Assembly: GCA_017640785.1 (NCBI GenBank)
Contig: JAEPPZ010000001.1
Coordinates: 62,001 to 126,000, forward strand
Direction of reading: 5' to 3'
From: Balneola sp.
GTDB taxonomy: Bacteria; Bacteroidota; Rhodothermia; Balneolales; Balneolaceae
DNA: 64,000 nt
Shown here: piece after piece, positions 8,648 through 17,417 of the stretch
How positions within the stretch are numbered: position 1 is the first letter of the stretch
How the letters are laid out: every line of letters starts with the position of its first letter
Made by a program: the position numbers and the translations under genes
The notes under the pieces: generated by a model
The model's database searches: none
The model's input: the letters and a program-made list of their open reading frames with translations, nothing else
Told to the model about the DNA's origin: nothing

Positions 8648-9832
8648 TTGAATATTTCATTTGGAAATAACCGCTTGATCGGACAAAAAAGAGCGAAGGA
8701 TCAAATTGAGCGAATGATCGGCTCCGGAAGAATTGGGCATGCTTATTTAATATCAGGCGCAGCAGGTGTTGGTAAAACGGCTTTTGCTCTTGCTTTTGCA
8801 GAAGCTATGAATGGTATCAGCAATATCTCTGATCTGGGCACAGAAACCAGTTCTAAGAAGTCATCATGGTTTTCTCACCCCGATATTCATGTTTTTATTC
8901 CCAAGCCTACATCAGCAAATACTGAAGACCTCAGGGAGCGTTTGGAATTATTGGCGAAGGATCCTTACGAGATCATAAATTTTTCTCAAAGACCTTCCCT
9001 CCATGATGAAAGTTCCTCTAAGAACTTACAGGCATTTTATCCTATCGATTATTTCAGAGATGAGATCAGACCTGTTGCAAAGCTCCGTCCTAACGAAGGG
9101 GATCGTGTTGTAGTAATTATGACACAAGTTGAAACAATGAGAAAGGAAACTGCCAATGCTTTTTTAAAATTATTGGAAGAACCTTCTGATCGACTGATGT
9201 TTATTCTGACCACAGAAAGTTATGAAAGCCTCCTTCCTACTATCACATCCCGTTGTCAACATATTCCTCTTGGTACACTTACACAAGCTGAGGTTGAACA
9301 GGGATTAGTTGACATAGATAACATTGATCCGGATGATGCCAAGTATCTAGCCAGAGTAGCAAACGGCAATTACGCCGCAACGCGATTTTTTGACGTAAAA
9401 AAATTAAAGCAGAATCGAGAAGAAATTGTAGAATTTTTAAGGCATTCATTCAGCCAGGATGCTTCTGCACTTTCAAAACTATCTCAAGATTGGCAAAGCT
9501 CAAATAATATTGAAGGTCTGATCGCTATTACCAATTTATTGGAAATGTATATTCGAGATCTTATCGTCTATAAAGAAACAGAGAATGAAAAACTGGTTAC
9601 TAACGTTGATCAAATAGATTCCATAAAAAAATTCGTGAAAGCTTTAAATGAAGCTAAACTTGAAAATATGCTTTCCCATATTGATGAATGCCGACCAATG
9701 CTCCGACAAAATGTATCCCCGAAATTGATATTTGTTGTACTCTCATTCAGGTTTTCTGCACTAATGAGAGGCCTTGATCCTTATATCTCGGAAAATGAAA
9801 ACTGGAAACATTTACCGGCTTTTGTAGAATAA
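8648..9832 (+). CDS. holB: DNA polymerase III delta-prime subunit
   Basis: Clamp-loader AAA+ subunit of the replisome. 394 residues read from a TTG directly after the ccmB stop. No ATG precedes the conserved LIGQKRAKDQIERMI region, so TTG is the likely start. Walker A is GAAGVGKT (37-44). The sensor/arginine-finger segment TITSRCQHIPL carries the SRC motif of clamp loaders, and ETANAFLKLLEEPS is a delta-prime/gamma family hallmark. The zinc-binding cysteine cluster that follows Walker A in E. coli delta-prime is missing: residues 50-75 hold no cysteine. It overlaps dapF by one base. Confidence 0.9.
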   Translation: MNISFGNNRLIGQKRAKDQIERMIGSGRIGHAYLISGAAGVGKTAFALAFAEAMNGISNISDLGTETSSKKSSWFSHPDIHVFIPKPTSANTEDLRERLELLAKDPYEIINFSQRPSLHDESSSKNLQAFYPIDYFRDEIRPVAKLRPNEGDRVVVIMTQVETMRKETANAFLKLLEEPSDRLMFILTTESYESLLPTITSRCQHIPLGTLTQAEVEQGLVDIDNIDPDDAKYLARVANGNYAATRFFDVKKLKQNREEIVEFLRHSFSQDASALSKLSQDWQSSNNIEGLIAITNLLEMYIRDLIVYKETENEKLVTNVDQIDSIKKFVKALNEAKLENMLSHIDECRPMLRQNVSPKLIFVVLSFRFSALMRGLDPYISENENWKHLPAFVE

Positions 9833-10662
9833 TGAGAGAAATTACGTTTTATAAAATGGAAGGTGCAGGTAATGATTTTGTTGTTATCGACAACAGATAC
9901 CTTCAGTTTTCAATGAAAGAGATCATTGATTTTACTCCTGAATTATGTGATCGACGGTTCGGTGTTGGAGCGGACGGATTAATGGCATTGGAAAATCCTC
10001 AAATCGATGGAGTTGATTATACCATGATCTACAGAAATGCAGATGGAAGCGATGCCGGTATGTGCGGGAACGGGAGTCGATGTCTGGCTTTGTTTGCAGC
10101 ACATCATGGTTTCGGAGTAGATCAAACTTTCAATGTTCACAAAGCTATATACAATGCTGATGTTGACCTGCAGAATAATTCAGTCTCAGTAGGGTTTCCT
10201 GATGTATCGGAGCCGGGAAACATTCAAATTGAGAACTATCAACTTATTCAGGTTTATACAGGAACCGAACATGTTGTCGACTTTGTAGATGATGATCAGC
10301 TTAAAATTGAATCCGAGCTAATTACTGTTGGTTCAATGCTTAGAAATCACGACAGTTTAAATCCACCGGGTTCAAACGTTAATTTTGTTTGTAAAAAGGA
10401 AGAAACGAAAATAGAACTGCAAACTTACGAACGCGGAGTGGAAGGTTTGACATTAGCTTGCGGTACCGGAGCTATTGCATCTGCTATTGCAACACATTAT
10501 TCCAATACTGAAAAAGAGAATGAAAATTTCGATTACATGATCTCAGTAAAGGGAGGAACGCTTAGTGTCTCTTTCAATTATGATACTGAGAACAAAACGT
10601 ATACAAATATAAGACTGGCAGGACCGGCCAACTTCGTTTTTGAAGGGAAAATTAATGTTTAG
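9832..10662 (+). CDS. dapF: diaminopimelate epimerase
   Basis: Converts LL- to meso-diaminopimelate for lysine and peptidoglycan synthesis, independently of cofactor. 276 residues, normal length. The two catalytic cysteines are C78 in GMCGNGSRC and C210 in TLACGTGAIAS; the N-terminal MEGAGNDFVVIDN signature is intact. The ATG overlaps the holB stop (TAATG). The following lipoprotein gene starts inside its last three codons, so holB, dapF and the plug gene are translationally coupled. Confidence 0.97.
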   Translation: MREITFYKMEGAGNDFVVIDNRYLQFSMKEIIDFTPELCDRRFGVGADGLMALENPQIDGVDYTMIYRNADGSDAGMCGNGSRCLALFAAHHGFGVDQTFNVHKAIYNADVDLQNNSVSVGFPDVSEPGNIQIENYQLIQVYTGTEHVVDFVDDDQLKIESELITVGSMLRNHDSLNPPGSNVNFVCKKEETKIELQTYERGVEGLTLACGTGAIASAIATHYSNTEKENENFDYMISVKGGTLSVSFNYDTENKTYTNIRLAGPANFVFEGKINV

Positions 10663-11947
10663 AAATTTCTTTATTTCTTTTTTGGTAGTTCTTTTATCGT
10701 GTTCAGGAACGTCCGAAATTTCTACAAGATATTCGAATCGGGATGAAAACCAGGATCAAGGGTTGCTCTTAGTGCCTAATCAGCTGAGCGCGCCCGCTTC
10801 TTTTAAAAGCATTCAACTTTACAGAAAAGGGAATCAAAATAATCCTCCTATCATAACTCTTAACAATAGAGAAAAGCTTGTTTTAGAATTTGATGAGCTT
10901 ACTTCTCTCTCGGGACAATTCAGAGTTACCTTTGAACATTTCGACCAAAACTGGAACCCAAGTAATATACCGGAAGCTTGGTATTTAGATGGTTTTAATG
11001 AGCTTATTATTACTGGAGGAGAAATAAACTCCCTGTCAAAACCCAACTATTTTCACTATAAAGCTGAATTTCCTAATAATAATGTGAAATTCATATCCAG
11101 TGGTAATTACTTGCTCAATGTTTTTGATTATTCATCAAATACTAAACTTTTCAGTATCCCCTTTTTTGTAACAGAACAGGCAGGAAAAATAACCTCGAGA
11201 GTTGAAACACTTTATAATTCAGGGAATAATTTTTCAGCTTCAGATCAGCTTTTTTCAATTTACGAATATCCTGAAGAAGTGGAGTTTCCGCAATTTGATC
11301 TGGCTTTTAGATTTGTACAAAACCGGTTTTGGGGAAGTGCAAAATCTACGGAAACATTTGACATCACATCTCCGGGTAAAGTTCGATTTTATACACCAAG
11401 AAGCAATTTATTTACATCGGGTTTTGATTTTATCCCTTTAGATCTCACGGATCTAAATATCAATTTAGATAAGATAGAAGATTGGCAGCCTGAGTTTATC
11501 CCTCCCAGAGTTATTTTAAAGAGAGACATATTAAATTTTACGGCCTCTCCTTCTGTAAGCTATTCATCCAACTTTGGTAAACCTGAAAAGAACAGAGATT
11601 CCAGATATGCAGAGGTTCAATTCAGATTCAAATCAGGAACGTTGAACACTGAAAATACAGAATTATATGTAGCAGGAGATTTTAACTCCTGGACATTAGA
11701 CAAAGATTCAGAATTGAATTATAACTCCAATACAGGTTTATGGTCGGCTGATGTATTAATTAAGGAAGGGAATTATCGATATAAATATTTTCAGAAGTAC
11801 GAAAATTCAGCGAATTCCACTGCCATTCCCATCAATGATTCGATTACAAATCGCAGGCAGTCATACCATTCTTTTGTCTACTACCTGGATCCTGAAAAAA
11901 ACTACCAAAGACTTTTAATCATAGGTAGTTTTAACTCCGGTAATTGA
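10655..11947 (+). CDS. DUF5103 lipoprotein, type IX secretion plug-like
   Basis: 430 residues from the ATG at 10655, eight bases inside dapF. A short lipoprotein signal ends at LLSC (cysteine about residue 16). The DUF5103 core follows: SFKSIQLYRKGNQN, a strand-rich domain with FRVTFEHFDQNW and SGNYLLNVFD, and a C-terminal CBM48-like domain (TELYVAGDFNSW ... NYRYKYFQ). In Flavobacterium a protein of this family is described as the periplasmic plug of the SprA translocon of the type IX system (established knowledge; the family match here is from pattern recognition). A T9SS-sorted cargo at 50584-52656 supports the system being present. It converges with the next gene across four bases. Confidence 0.8.
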   Translation: MFRNFFISFLVVLLSCSGTSEISTRYSNRDENQDQGLLLVPNQLSAPASFKSIQLYRKGNQNNPPIITLNNREKLVLEFDELTSLSGQFRVTFEHFDQNWNPSNIPEAWYLDGFNELIITGGEINSLSKPNYFHYKAEFPNNNVKFISSGNYLLNVFDYSSNTKLFSIPFFVTEQAGKITSRVETLYNSGNNFSASDQLFSIYEYPEEVEFPQFDLAFRFVQNRFWGSAKSTETFDITSPGKVRFYTPRSNLFTSGFDFIPLDLTDLNINLDKIEDWQPEFIPPRVILKRDILNFTASPSVSYSSNFGKPEKNRDSRYAEVQFRFKSGTLNTENTELYVAGDFNSWTLDKDSELNYNSNTGLWSADVLIKEGNYRYKYFQKYENSANSTAIPINDSITNRRQSYHSFVYYLDPEKNYQRLLIIGSFNSGN

Positions 11948-11951
11948 TCTA

Positions 11952-14900
11952 TTAGAAATCAATTCCTATAGAGAAATAATGAACGGCATCAGATTTAAAA
12001 CCGGTTCTGTCGTAAGCCCAACCAATATCATATCCAAACGGCAAGCCAAACAGTATTGATCTTAAACCAAATCCTGCGCCAATTAACACATCGCCGTCTA
12101 AGTATTTGAATTCAGAGAATGTACCATCACCATTTGGTATATACCCTGTAGTCTCTTTTGCTACCGTAAAATCCAGTTTTTTATCATTTACTGCGAATTC
12201 AGAATTTAAATCAGGGTTTTTAAGAAGTCCGTAATTTATCGTCTGTCCCCAAGCGGCTCCTGCATCAACAAATGCAAGACCGGTAACATTATATAGAGGC
12301 AGAATAGGAACAGCTCCCGGTACAAGTGCTGCAAACAATGGAAATCTGAATTCTGCATTTACAAGACTAAACTTATTACCATTGATAGAATTGTATTCAA
12401 AGCCTCTCAATGGAAGGGCCGGTACCGTAAAAAAGTTATCGGTTATTCTGTCGTTGGAGAAACCATTATTTGAATATTGTTGATTTAGCCAACCCAGTTT
12501 ACCACCCAAGAAATAGTTTTGTGAATCTTTACCTATAGAGGCTGCTCCGGAATATCTTAAAGCAAATGTGTATTGATATCCCATATCAAAATACTTTCTA
12601 AAGTCTCCCAAAACTGATGCAAATTCGGGTGCTGTCTTTCCAATTACAGGACTACCACTTAAACCAACAGAATATCGGTAACCTCCACTTGGAGTAATAA
12701 AACCGGGTTTCGTTTTATCATCGGTATAAACCAGTTCAGGATATAAAAATTGACTTTGTTGACTTCTGTCGGAGGAAGAGTTTCCGGTTCCGTTAGGACG
12801 ATCAATCACAGAGTTAAAATCCAAATCTACATTTAGCAGGGTTACATTAAAATCAAGCCTGCTGAATTTATCGAATGGATATTGAACTGTGCCACCCAAA
12901 CCATAGGTTCTATAGCGTATTAAATCTCCAAAAAAGCTTTGATACTTTCTTGATGTATGAAAGTAACTTATAAAGTAATTAGTTCTGTTCTTTAGATTTC
13001 CAAACCTGAAACTATAATCACTTTCTCTTAAATCGAAAACAAAATTTGTACCTAGCGACAATTGATAATCACCAAGCAAGTCGCTGATTATAAACTGAGT
13101 AAGAGCATAGGAACCATAAGTTGAAGCTACAAAGGATGGGCTGTATGCAATATCGACATCAAATTTAAGTCTGTACTCTTGCGGAACATATCTACCATCT
13201 TCCGTTAAATTGTCACTTACTGTAAAGGCTTCGATATCCTGAAGGTAGATCGTTGAATCCTGAAGTACATCGTCTGTAAACACATAATTTCTGAAGTCTA
13301 TGCCATCTTCTTCGTTATTAGATAAGATAGAATCTGCTTCAACTTTCTCTTTTTCTTCTATATCCGTGATTGAAACAACCCCTTCTTTAAAAAATTCCTG
13401 AGCAAATTTTGTAGCGGGAACTCTTTGAGCTTCTGATTCTGAAGAGCGTCTTTTAGCCCAATAGTTTTCTGTAATAGGTTTTTTGATCTCTTTATTTAAA
13501 GGTGATTTGATCAAGAAAATATCTAAGTACCCATTGTTAATTGAATTGAAAGCCAATTTACTTCCATCAGCACTTATTGATATCTGAGATATACCCGTCT
13601 GTAAATCAGTAATTGATACTGCAGTTCTTGTTTTTAAGTTCAGCTCTTTAAGATTTTGAATCCCGTTTTCATCTGAAATAAAAAGAAGTTTCCCGTTTTG
13701 AGTAGTTATAGGTTGGAATTCATTCCACAACGGACTATTTGTAATTTGAATAGCCCTGTCAGTGCCTATTTTCACTTCGTAAATATCTGTCTGATACATA
13801 CCATTGTTCTTGAATAAACTGTAACTGGTAAGTGTTTCTCCCAATGCTAAGCTCTCTCCTCTATCAGATACAAAATACACCGATTCTGAATCTGATGACC
13901 AAGCCGGTTCTCGATCTGAGTAAATATCTCTGGTAAGATTTTCCAGTTCTTTTGTATTCAAATTAAAAACGAATATATCCTGAAAAGGACCGATATTTCC
14001 GTCAAATGCTATTTTTGCCCCATCAGGTGACCAAGAAACTGATCCGATTGCATCTATATTCGGGAATTTGATCTTTTCTATTTCCTTGGTGTTATAATCT
14101 ATTATTGCAATATCATCCCTGCCTTTTGTTTTTGTAGATAAAGCAACTTTAGAGCCGTCAGGCGACCAGGTAAGGTTCGGATTAAGGATATTCAGTTCTT
14201 CGAAATCCGGGTTATCTTCACCTCTGATCAGTGTTTTTAGTTTATTACCATTGATCGTACTAATTACCACTACATCAAAATATCCTCTGCTGTTGGTAAT
14301 AAACGCCACCTTATCCCCTTGTGGAGAAATTGCAGCGCTTGTATTGTATGAACCAAACTCTCCTCTTTCAGTGAGAAGCGTAGCCAATGCATCAGCTCTT
14401 TCTCTCTCTGCAACTTCCGGATAGTACCTTTTCTTCAATGCTTCTGTCCAGGCTTTCGAGATTTCATCGACATTCATACCGACTGAAGTAATTAATCCAT
14501 ACTCAACACTTCTGCTCGTCTTAATGCTTTGAAGAATTTCTGCGATCTTCTCTCTACCGTATTCTTCAACGATATAATTCCAAAACGACTGCCCTCCTCT
14601 ATATGCGTAATAGCCATTCAGGTATCTTATCGGAGGTAAATAATTATTAATTACCGCATCTCTGATAAACATATCGGTATTGGTATCCCAACCTAAAGCA
14701 GTGTACTCAGCCAAACCTTCCTCAAACCAAAGTGGAAATACTAACTGAATATTGTTTTGAATTATAGAATTAACCGACCCTCCGTAAAACATATCATTGA
14801 ACACTGCGTGCACTAACTCATGGTGTATTGTACGTCTGAAATCACTGTATTCTCCATCAAAGGGAATAGTCATTCTGTTTTTATACTTGTCAGTTACGCC

Positions 14901-15236
14901 ACCAATTCCCTCTGCACTTGTGGGAAGGTTTACTACATTCGTTTGAGAAAAATCATTATGAGAATCATATATAATAACTGAAATACGATCTGATAGTTCA
15001 TGATCAAAATCATCTTTTAGCTGCTTGTAGGCACTTTCCACACTCATGGATGCAAATTCTGCGAGCTTATAATTTTTTTCACCATAGTAATACACATCGA
15101 AGTGCTTCGACTGTAAATATCTCCACTCAAAATTTTCATATTGAACTCTGTTTTTCCCATAAGAGAAATATTGAGAATAGCTTAAGCTAGAAGCCAGCAG
15201 GCCTATTAGAATGGGTAAGAAAATTCGTGCCTTCAT
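11952..15236 (-). CDS. metalloprotease-like/TolB-propeller/outer-membrane barrel fusion protein
   Basis: 1094 residues beginning with a signal peptide (MKARIFLPILIGLLASSLSY). Residues 40-280 form a peptidase-MA-like domain with zinc motif HELVH (H139, E140, H143) and a downstream glutamate in WFEEGLAEY (172/173). Residues about 295-580 are WD40/PD40 repeats of a TolB-type propeller, with SPDGSKVA and SPDGAKIAFD units. After a charged linker (580-680), residues about 700-1094 look like a BamA/D15-type beta barrel ending in aromatic VHYFSIGIDF. It therefore probably sits in the outer membrane with a periplasmic or surface protease-propeller head. Last gene of the rqcH/aroKB/tamB/rnr run. The substrate is unknown. 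Confidence 0.8.
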   Translation of the reverse strand: MKARIFLPILIGLLASSLSYSQYFSYGKNRVQYENFEWRYLQSKHFDVYYYGEKNYKLAEFASMSVESAYKQLKDDFDHELSDRISVIIYDSHNDFSQTNVVNLPTSAEGIGGVTDKYKNRMTIPFDGEYSDFRRTIHHELVHAVFNDMFYGGSVNSIIQNNIQLVFPLWFEEGLAEYTALGWDTNTDMFIRDAVINNYLPPIRYLNGYYAYRGGQSFWNYIVEEYGREKIAEILQSIKTSRSVEYGLITSVGMNVDEISKAWTEALKKRYYPEVAERERADALATLLTERGEFGSYNTSAAISPQGDKVAFITNSRGYFDVVVISTINGNKLKTLIRGEDNPDFEELNILNPNLTWSPDGSKVALSTKTKGRDDIAIIDYNTKEIEKIKFPNIDAIGSVSWSPDGAKIAFDGNIGPFQDIFVFNLNTKELENLTRDIYSDREPAWSSDSESVYFVSDRGESLALGETLTSYSLFKNNGMYQTDIYEVKIGTDRAIQITNSPLWNEFQPITTQNGKLLFISDENGIQNLKELNLKTRTAVSITDLQTGISQISISADGSKLAFNSINNGYLDIFLIKSPLNKEIKKPITENYWAKRRSSESEAQRVPATKFAQEFFKEGVVSITDIEEKEKVEADSILSNNEEDGIDFRNYVFTDDVLQDSTIYLQDIEAFTVSDNLTEDGRYVPQEYRLKFDVDIAYSPSFVASTYGSYALTQFIISDLLGDYQLSLGTNFVFDLRESDYSFRFGNLKNRTNYFISYFHTSRKYQSFFGDLIRYRTYGLGGTVQYPFDKFSRLDFNVTLLNVDLDFNSVIDRPNGTGNSSSDRSQQSQFLYPELVYTDDKTKPGFITPSGGYRYSVGLSGSPVIGKTAPEFASVLGDFRKYFDMGYQYTFALRYSGAASIGKDSQNYFLGGKLGWLNQQYSNNGFSNDRITDNFFTVPALPLRGFEYNSINGNKFSLVNAEFRFPLFAALVPGAVPILPLYNVTGLAFVDAGAAWGQTINYGLLKNPDLNSEFAVNDKKLDFTVAKETTGYIPNGDGTFSEFKYLDGDVLIGAGFGLRSILFGLPFGYDIGWAYDRTGFKSDAVHYFSIGIDF

Positions 15237-15248
15237 ATCAATATCAGT

Positions 15249-17405
15249 TTATTTTGCTAATGTAAAATCAATTTGTCGCTTTTGTGTATTAGTGCTTTCA
15301 ACTTTTACTTTAATATCATCGCCAAGTTTATATGCTTTACCTGATGACCGCCCTACCAGTGCGTGTGTTTTTGGATTGAAAACATAATAATCACCTTTCA
15401 GATCAGAAACTCTAACCATACCTTCACAAAAAATGTCGTTTAAATTTACAAAAATACCTCTTTCAGTAACCCCGGTAATAGTACCGTTGAACGATTCACC
15501 TATTTTTGTACTTAAAAATTCCACTTGCTTAAGTTTTATAGAATCTCTTTCTGCGTCCACTGCAACTCTTTCGCGACTGCTGCAATGTTCGCCATGCTTT
15601 ATGAGAGCCTCAAAGTTATAACCGGTTGTACCCGAAGAATATTTTTTCAATAATCTATGGACTATCACATCAGGGTAACGACGGATAGGGCTTGTAAAGT
15701 GTGCATAATGTGGAAAGCCTAATCCGAAGTGTCCAATATTAGCCGGAGAATACTCTGCTTTTGCCATTGAGCGCAACATCAATCCATTAACTATAGATTC
15801 TACAGATGTGTTTTTTACTTTTTGCAGAAGCTCGTTAATCTTTTTGGGAGTCATATTATCTGTCACTTCAAACTTAATATCCAAAGGGGCCACCTGCTCA
15901 GCTACACCTGCTAATTTTTCCTGATCAGGTTTATCATGAATACGATAGAAAAATGGAAACAGATTTTTGGATTTCTTCTTTCCCGACTCCTTTCTGAGAT
16001 TTTCGACATGTAATGCAACCGTCTTATTTGCCATCAACATACATTCTTCAATAAGTCGATGAGCAAAAATTCTCTTTTTAATGATCACTTCTATAGGTGT
16101 ACCCTTCTCATCCAGAACAAACTTTGGTTCCGGATTATCAAAATCAATAGCACCTTCTTTGAACCTTTTTTCTAAAAGAGTTTTTGCTAATTTCTCAGCT
16201 ATCTTTAATTCTTTTTTGTACTTATGATCTTTTCCATCCAGTACTTCCTGAGCCTGTTCATAAGTAAATCTTTGCTTTGAATGAATGGCCGTTTCTTCAA
16301 CTGAATAATCAATTAACTTACCATTTTGATCGATTTCCATAAAGCAACTATAGGTTAGTTTGTCCTCATTTGGGCGAAGACTACATACACCATTACTTAG
16401 TTTTTCAGGTAACATCGGAATTACTCTGTCAACAAGATAAACGCTGGTTCCACGGCTATATGCTTCTTTATCAAGAATAGTATCAGGAGTTACATAATGA
16501 CTTACATCTGCAATATGTACACCTAAATAAAAGTTTCCATTCTCAAGTAACTCAATGCTCAACGCGTCATCAAAATCTTTAGCATCCGCAGGATCAATGG
16601 TAAACACAAAATCTTCCCGCATATCTTTACGACGCTTAAATTCTTCTTCGGGAATTTCTACCGGAATTCTTTCTGCAAAGGTTTCTACTTCCTGATCAAA
16701 ATCTGACCTGAGCTCATTTTCCGCTAAAATTGACAGGATATTTGCGTCATTGGTCCCGGATTTACCCAATATGGAAGTCACTTCTGCTTCCGGTAATGCT
16801 TTTGGATGTGTCCAGTTTTTCAGTTTGAACAGGACTTTGTCATCATTATGAGCACCATTAACATTGTCTTTTAAAACAAAAAAGTTTACATGAGCAGACT
16901 TTTGGTCGGGTTCTATTAAATAAGTTCTGTCGCCTGTTCTTTTGAATGTACCAACGTAAAATTCTTTCCCGCGTTTTAGAATCTCAACAACTTTGCCTTT
17001 AGGTTGACCGCTGTTTCTTTTGCCTGTTATTTTAACTGAGACTATGTCATTTGGTAAACATAGACCTGTATCATTTCCGGGAATCATTACATCTTCTTCC
17101 ATCCCTTCTACAATTACATAACCGGTTCCTCGTGGGGTCAGCTGAATGTATCCTTCAACTAAATTAGAATCTTGCTTCTTTATTTTTTTGTGAGATGTTC
17201 TTAGCTGAATTTGTGGTCCATTTTTGCTTAAGATCCCTTTTTTATCAAGCCTGTCTATTGCTTTATCCAGTTTGCGATGCTCTTTTTTACTATTTACTGC
17301 TAATGCATTCGCAATCACATCTCTCTGTAATGAATTATTAGGACTGCTTTTTACAAGATCTATTATTATTTGTTCTAAACTACTTTCTCGTGAGTTTCTA
17401 CTCAT
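15249..17405 (-). CDS. rnr: ribonuclease R
   Basis: Processive 3'-5' exoribonuclease that degrades structured RNA and takes part in rRNA and tmRNA quality control. 718 residues with the expected order: N-terminal winged-helix (1-65), cold-shock OB domains (about 83-235), the RNB catalytic domain with DPADAKDFDDA (271-281) supplying the metal-binding aspartates, SRGTSVYLVDRVIPMLPE-type surroundings, and a C-terminal S1 domain (about 640-712, GESFNGTITGVTERGIFV). A basic K-rich extension beyond S1 is almost absent. It follows tamB by 12 bases in the minus-strand run. Confidence 0.96.
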   Translation of the reverse strand: MSRNSRESSLEQIIIDLVKSSPNNSLQRDVIANALAVNSKKEHRKLDKAIDRLDKKGILSKNGPQIQLRTSHKKIKKQDSNLVEGYIQLTPRGTGYVIVEGMEEDVMIPGNDTGLCLPNDIVSVKITGKRNSGQPKGKVVEILKRGKEFYVGTFKRTGDRTYLIEPDQKSAHVNFFVLKDNVNGAHNDDKVLFKLKNWTHPKALPEAEVTSILGKSGTNDANILSILAENELRSDFDQEVETFAERIPVEIPEEEFKRRKDMREDFVFTIDPADAKDFDDALSIELLENGNFYLGVHIADVSHYVTPDTILDKEAYSRGTSVYLVDRVIPMLPEKLSNGVCSLRPNEDKLTYSCFMEIDQNGKLIDYSVEETAIHSKQRFTYEQAQEVLDGKDHKYKKELKIAEKLAKTLLEKRFKEGAIDFDNPEPKFVLDEKGTPIEVIIKKRIFAHRLIEECMLMANKTVALHVENLRKESGKKKSKNLFPFFYRIHDKPDQEKLAGVAEQVAPLDIKFEVTDNMTPKKINELLQKVKNTSVESIVNGLMLRSMAKAEYSPANIGHFGLGFPHYAHFTSPIRRYPDVIVHRLLKKYSSGTTGYNFEALIKHGEHCSSRERVAVDAERDSIKLKQVEFLSTKIGESFNGTITGVTERGIFVNLNDIFCEGMVRVSDLKGDYYVFNPKTHALVGRSSGKAYKLGDDIKVKVESTNTQKRQIDFTLAK

Positions 17406-17417
17406 TAAATCCTTTTG

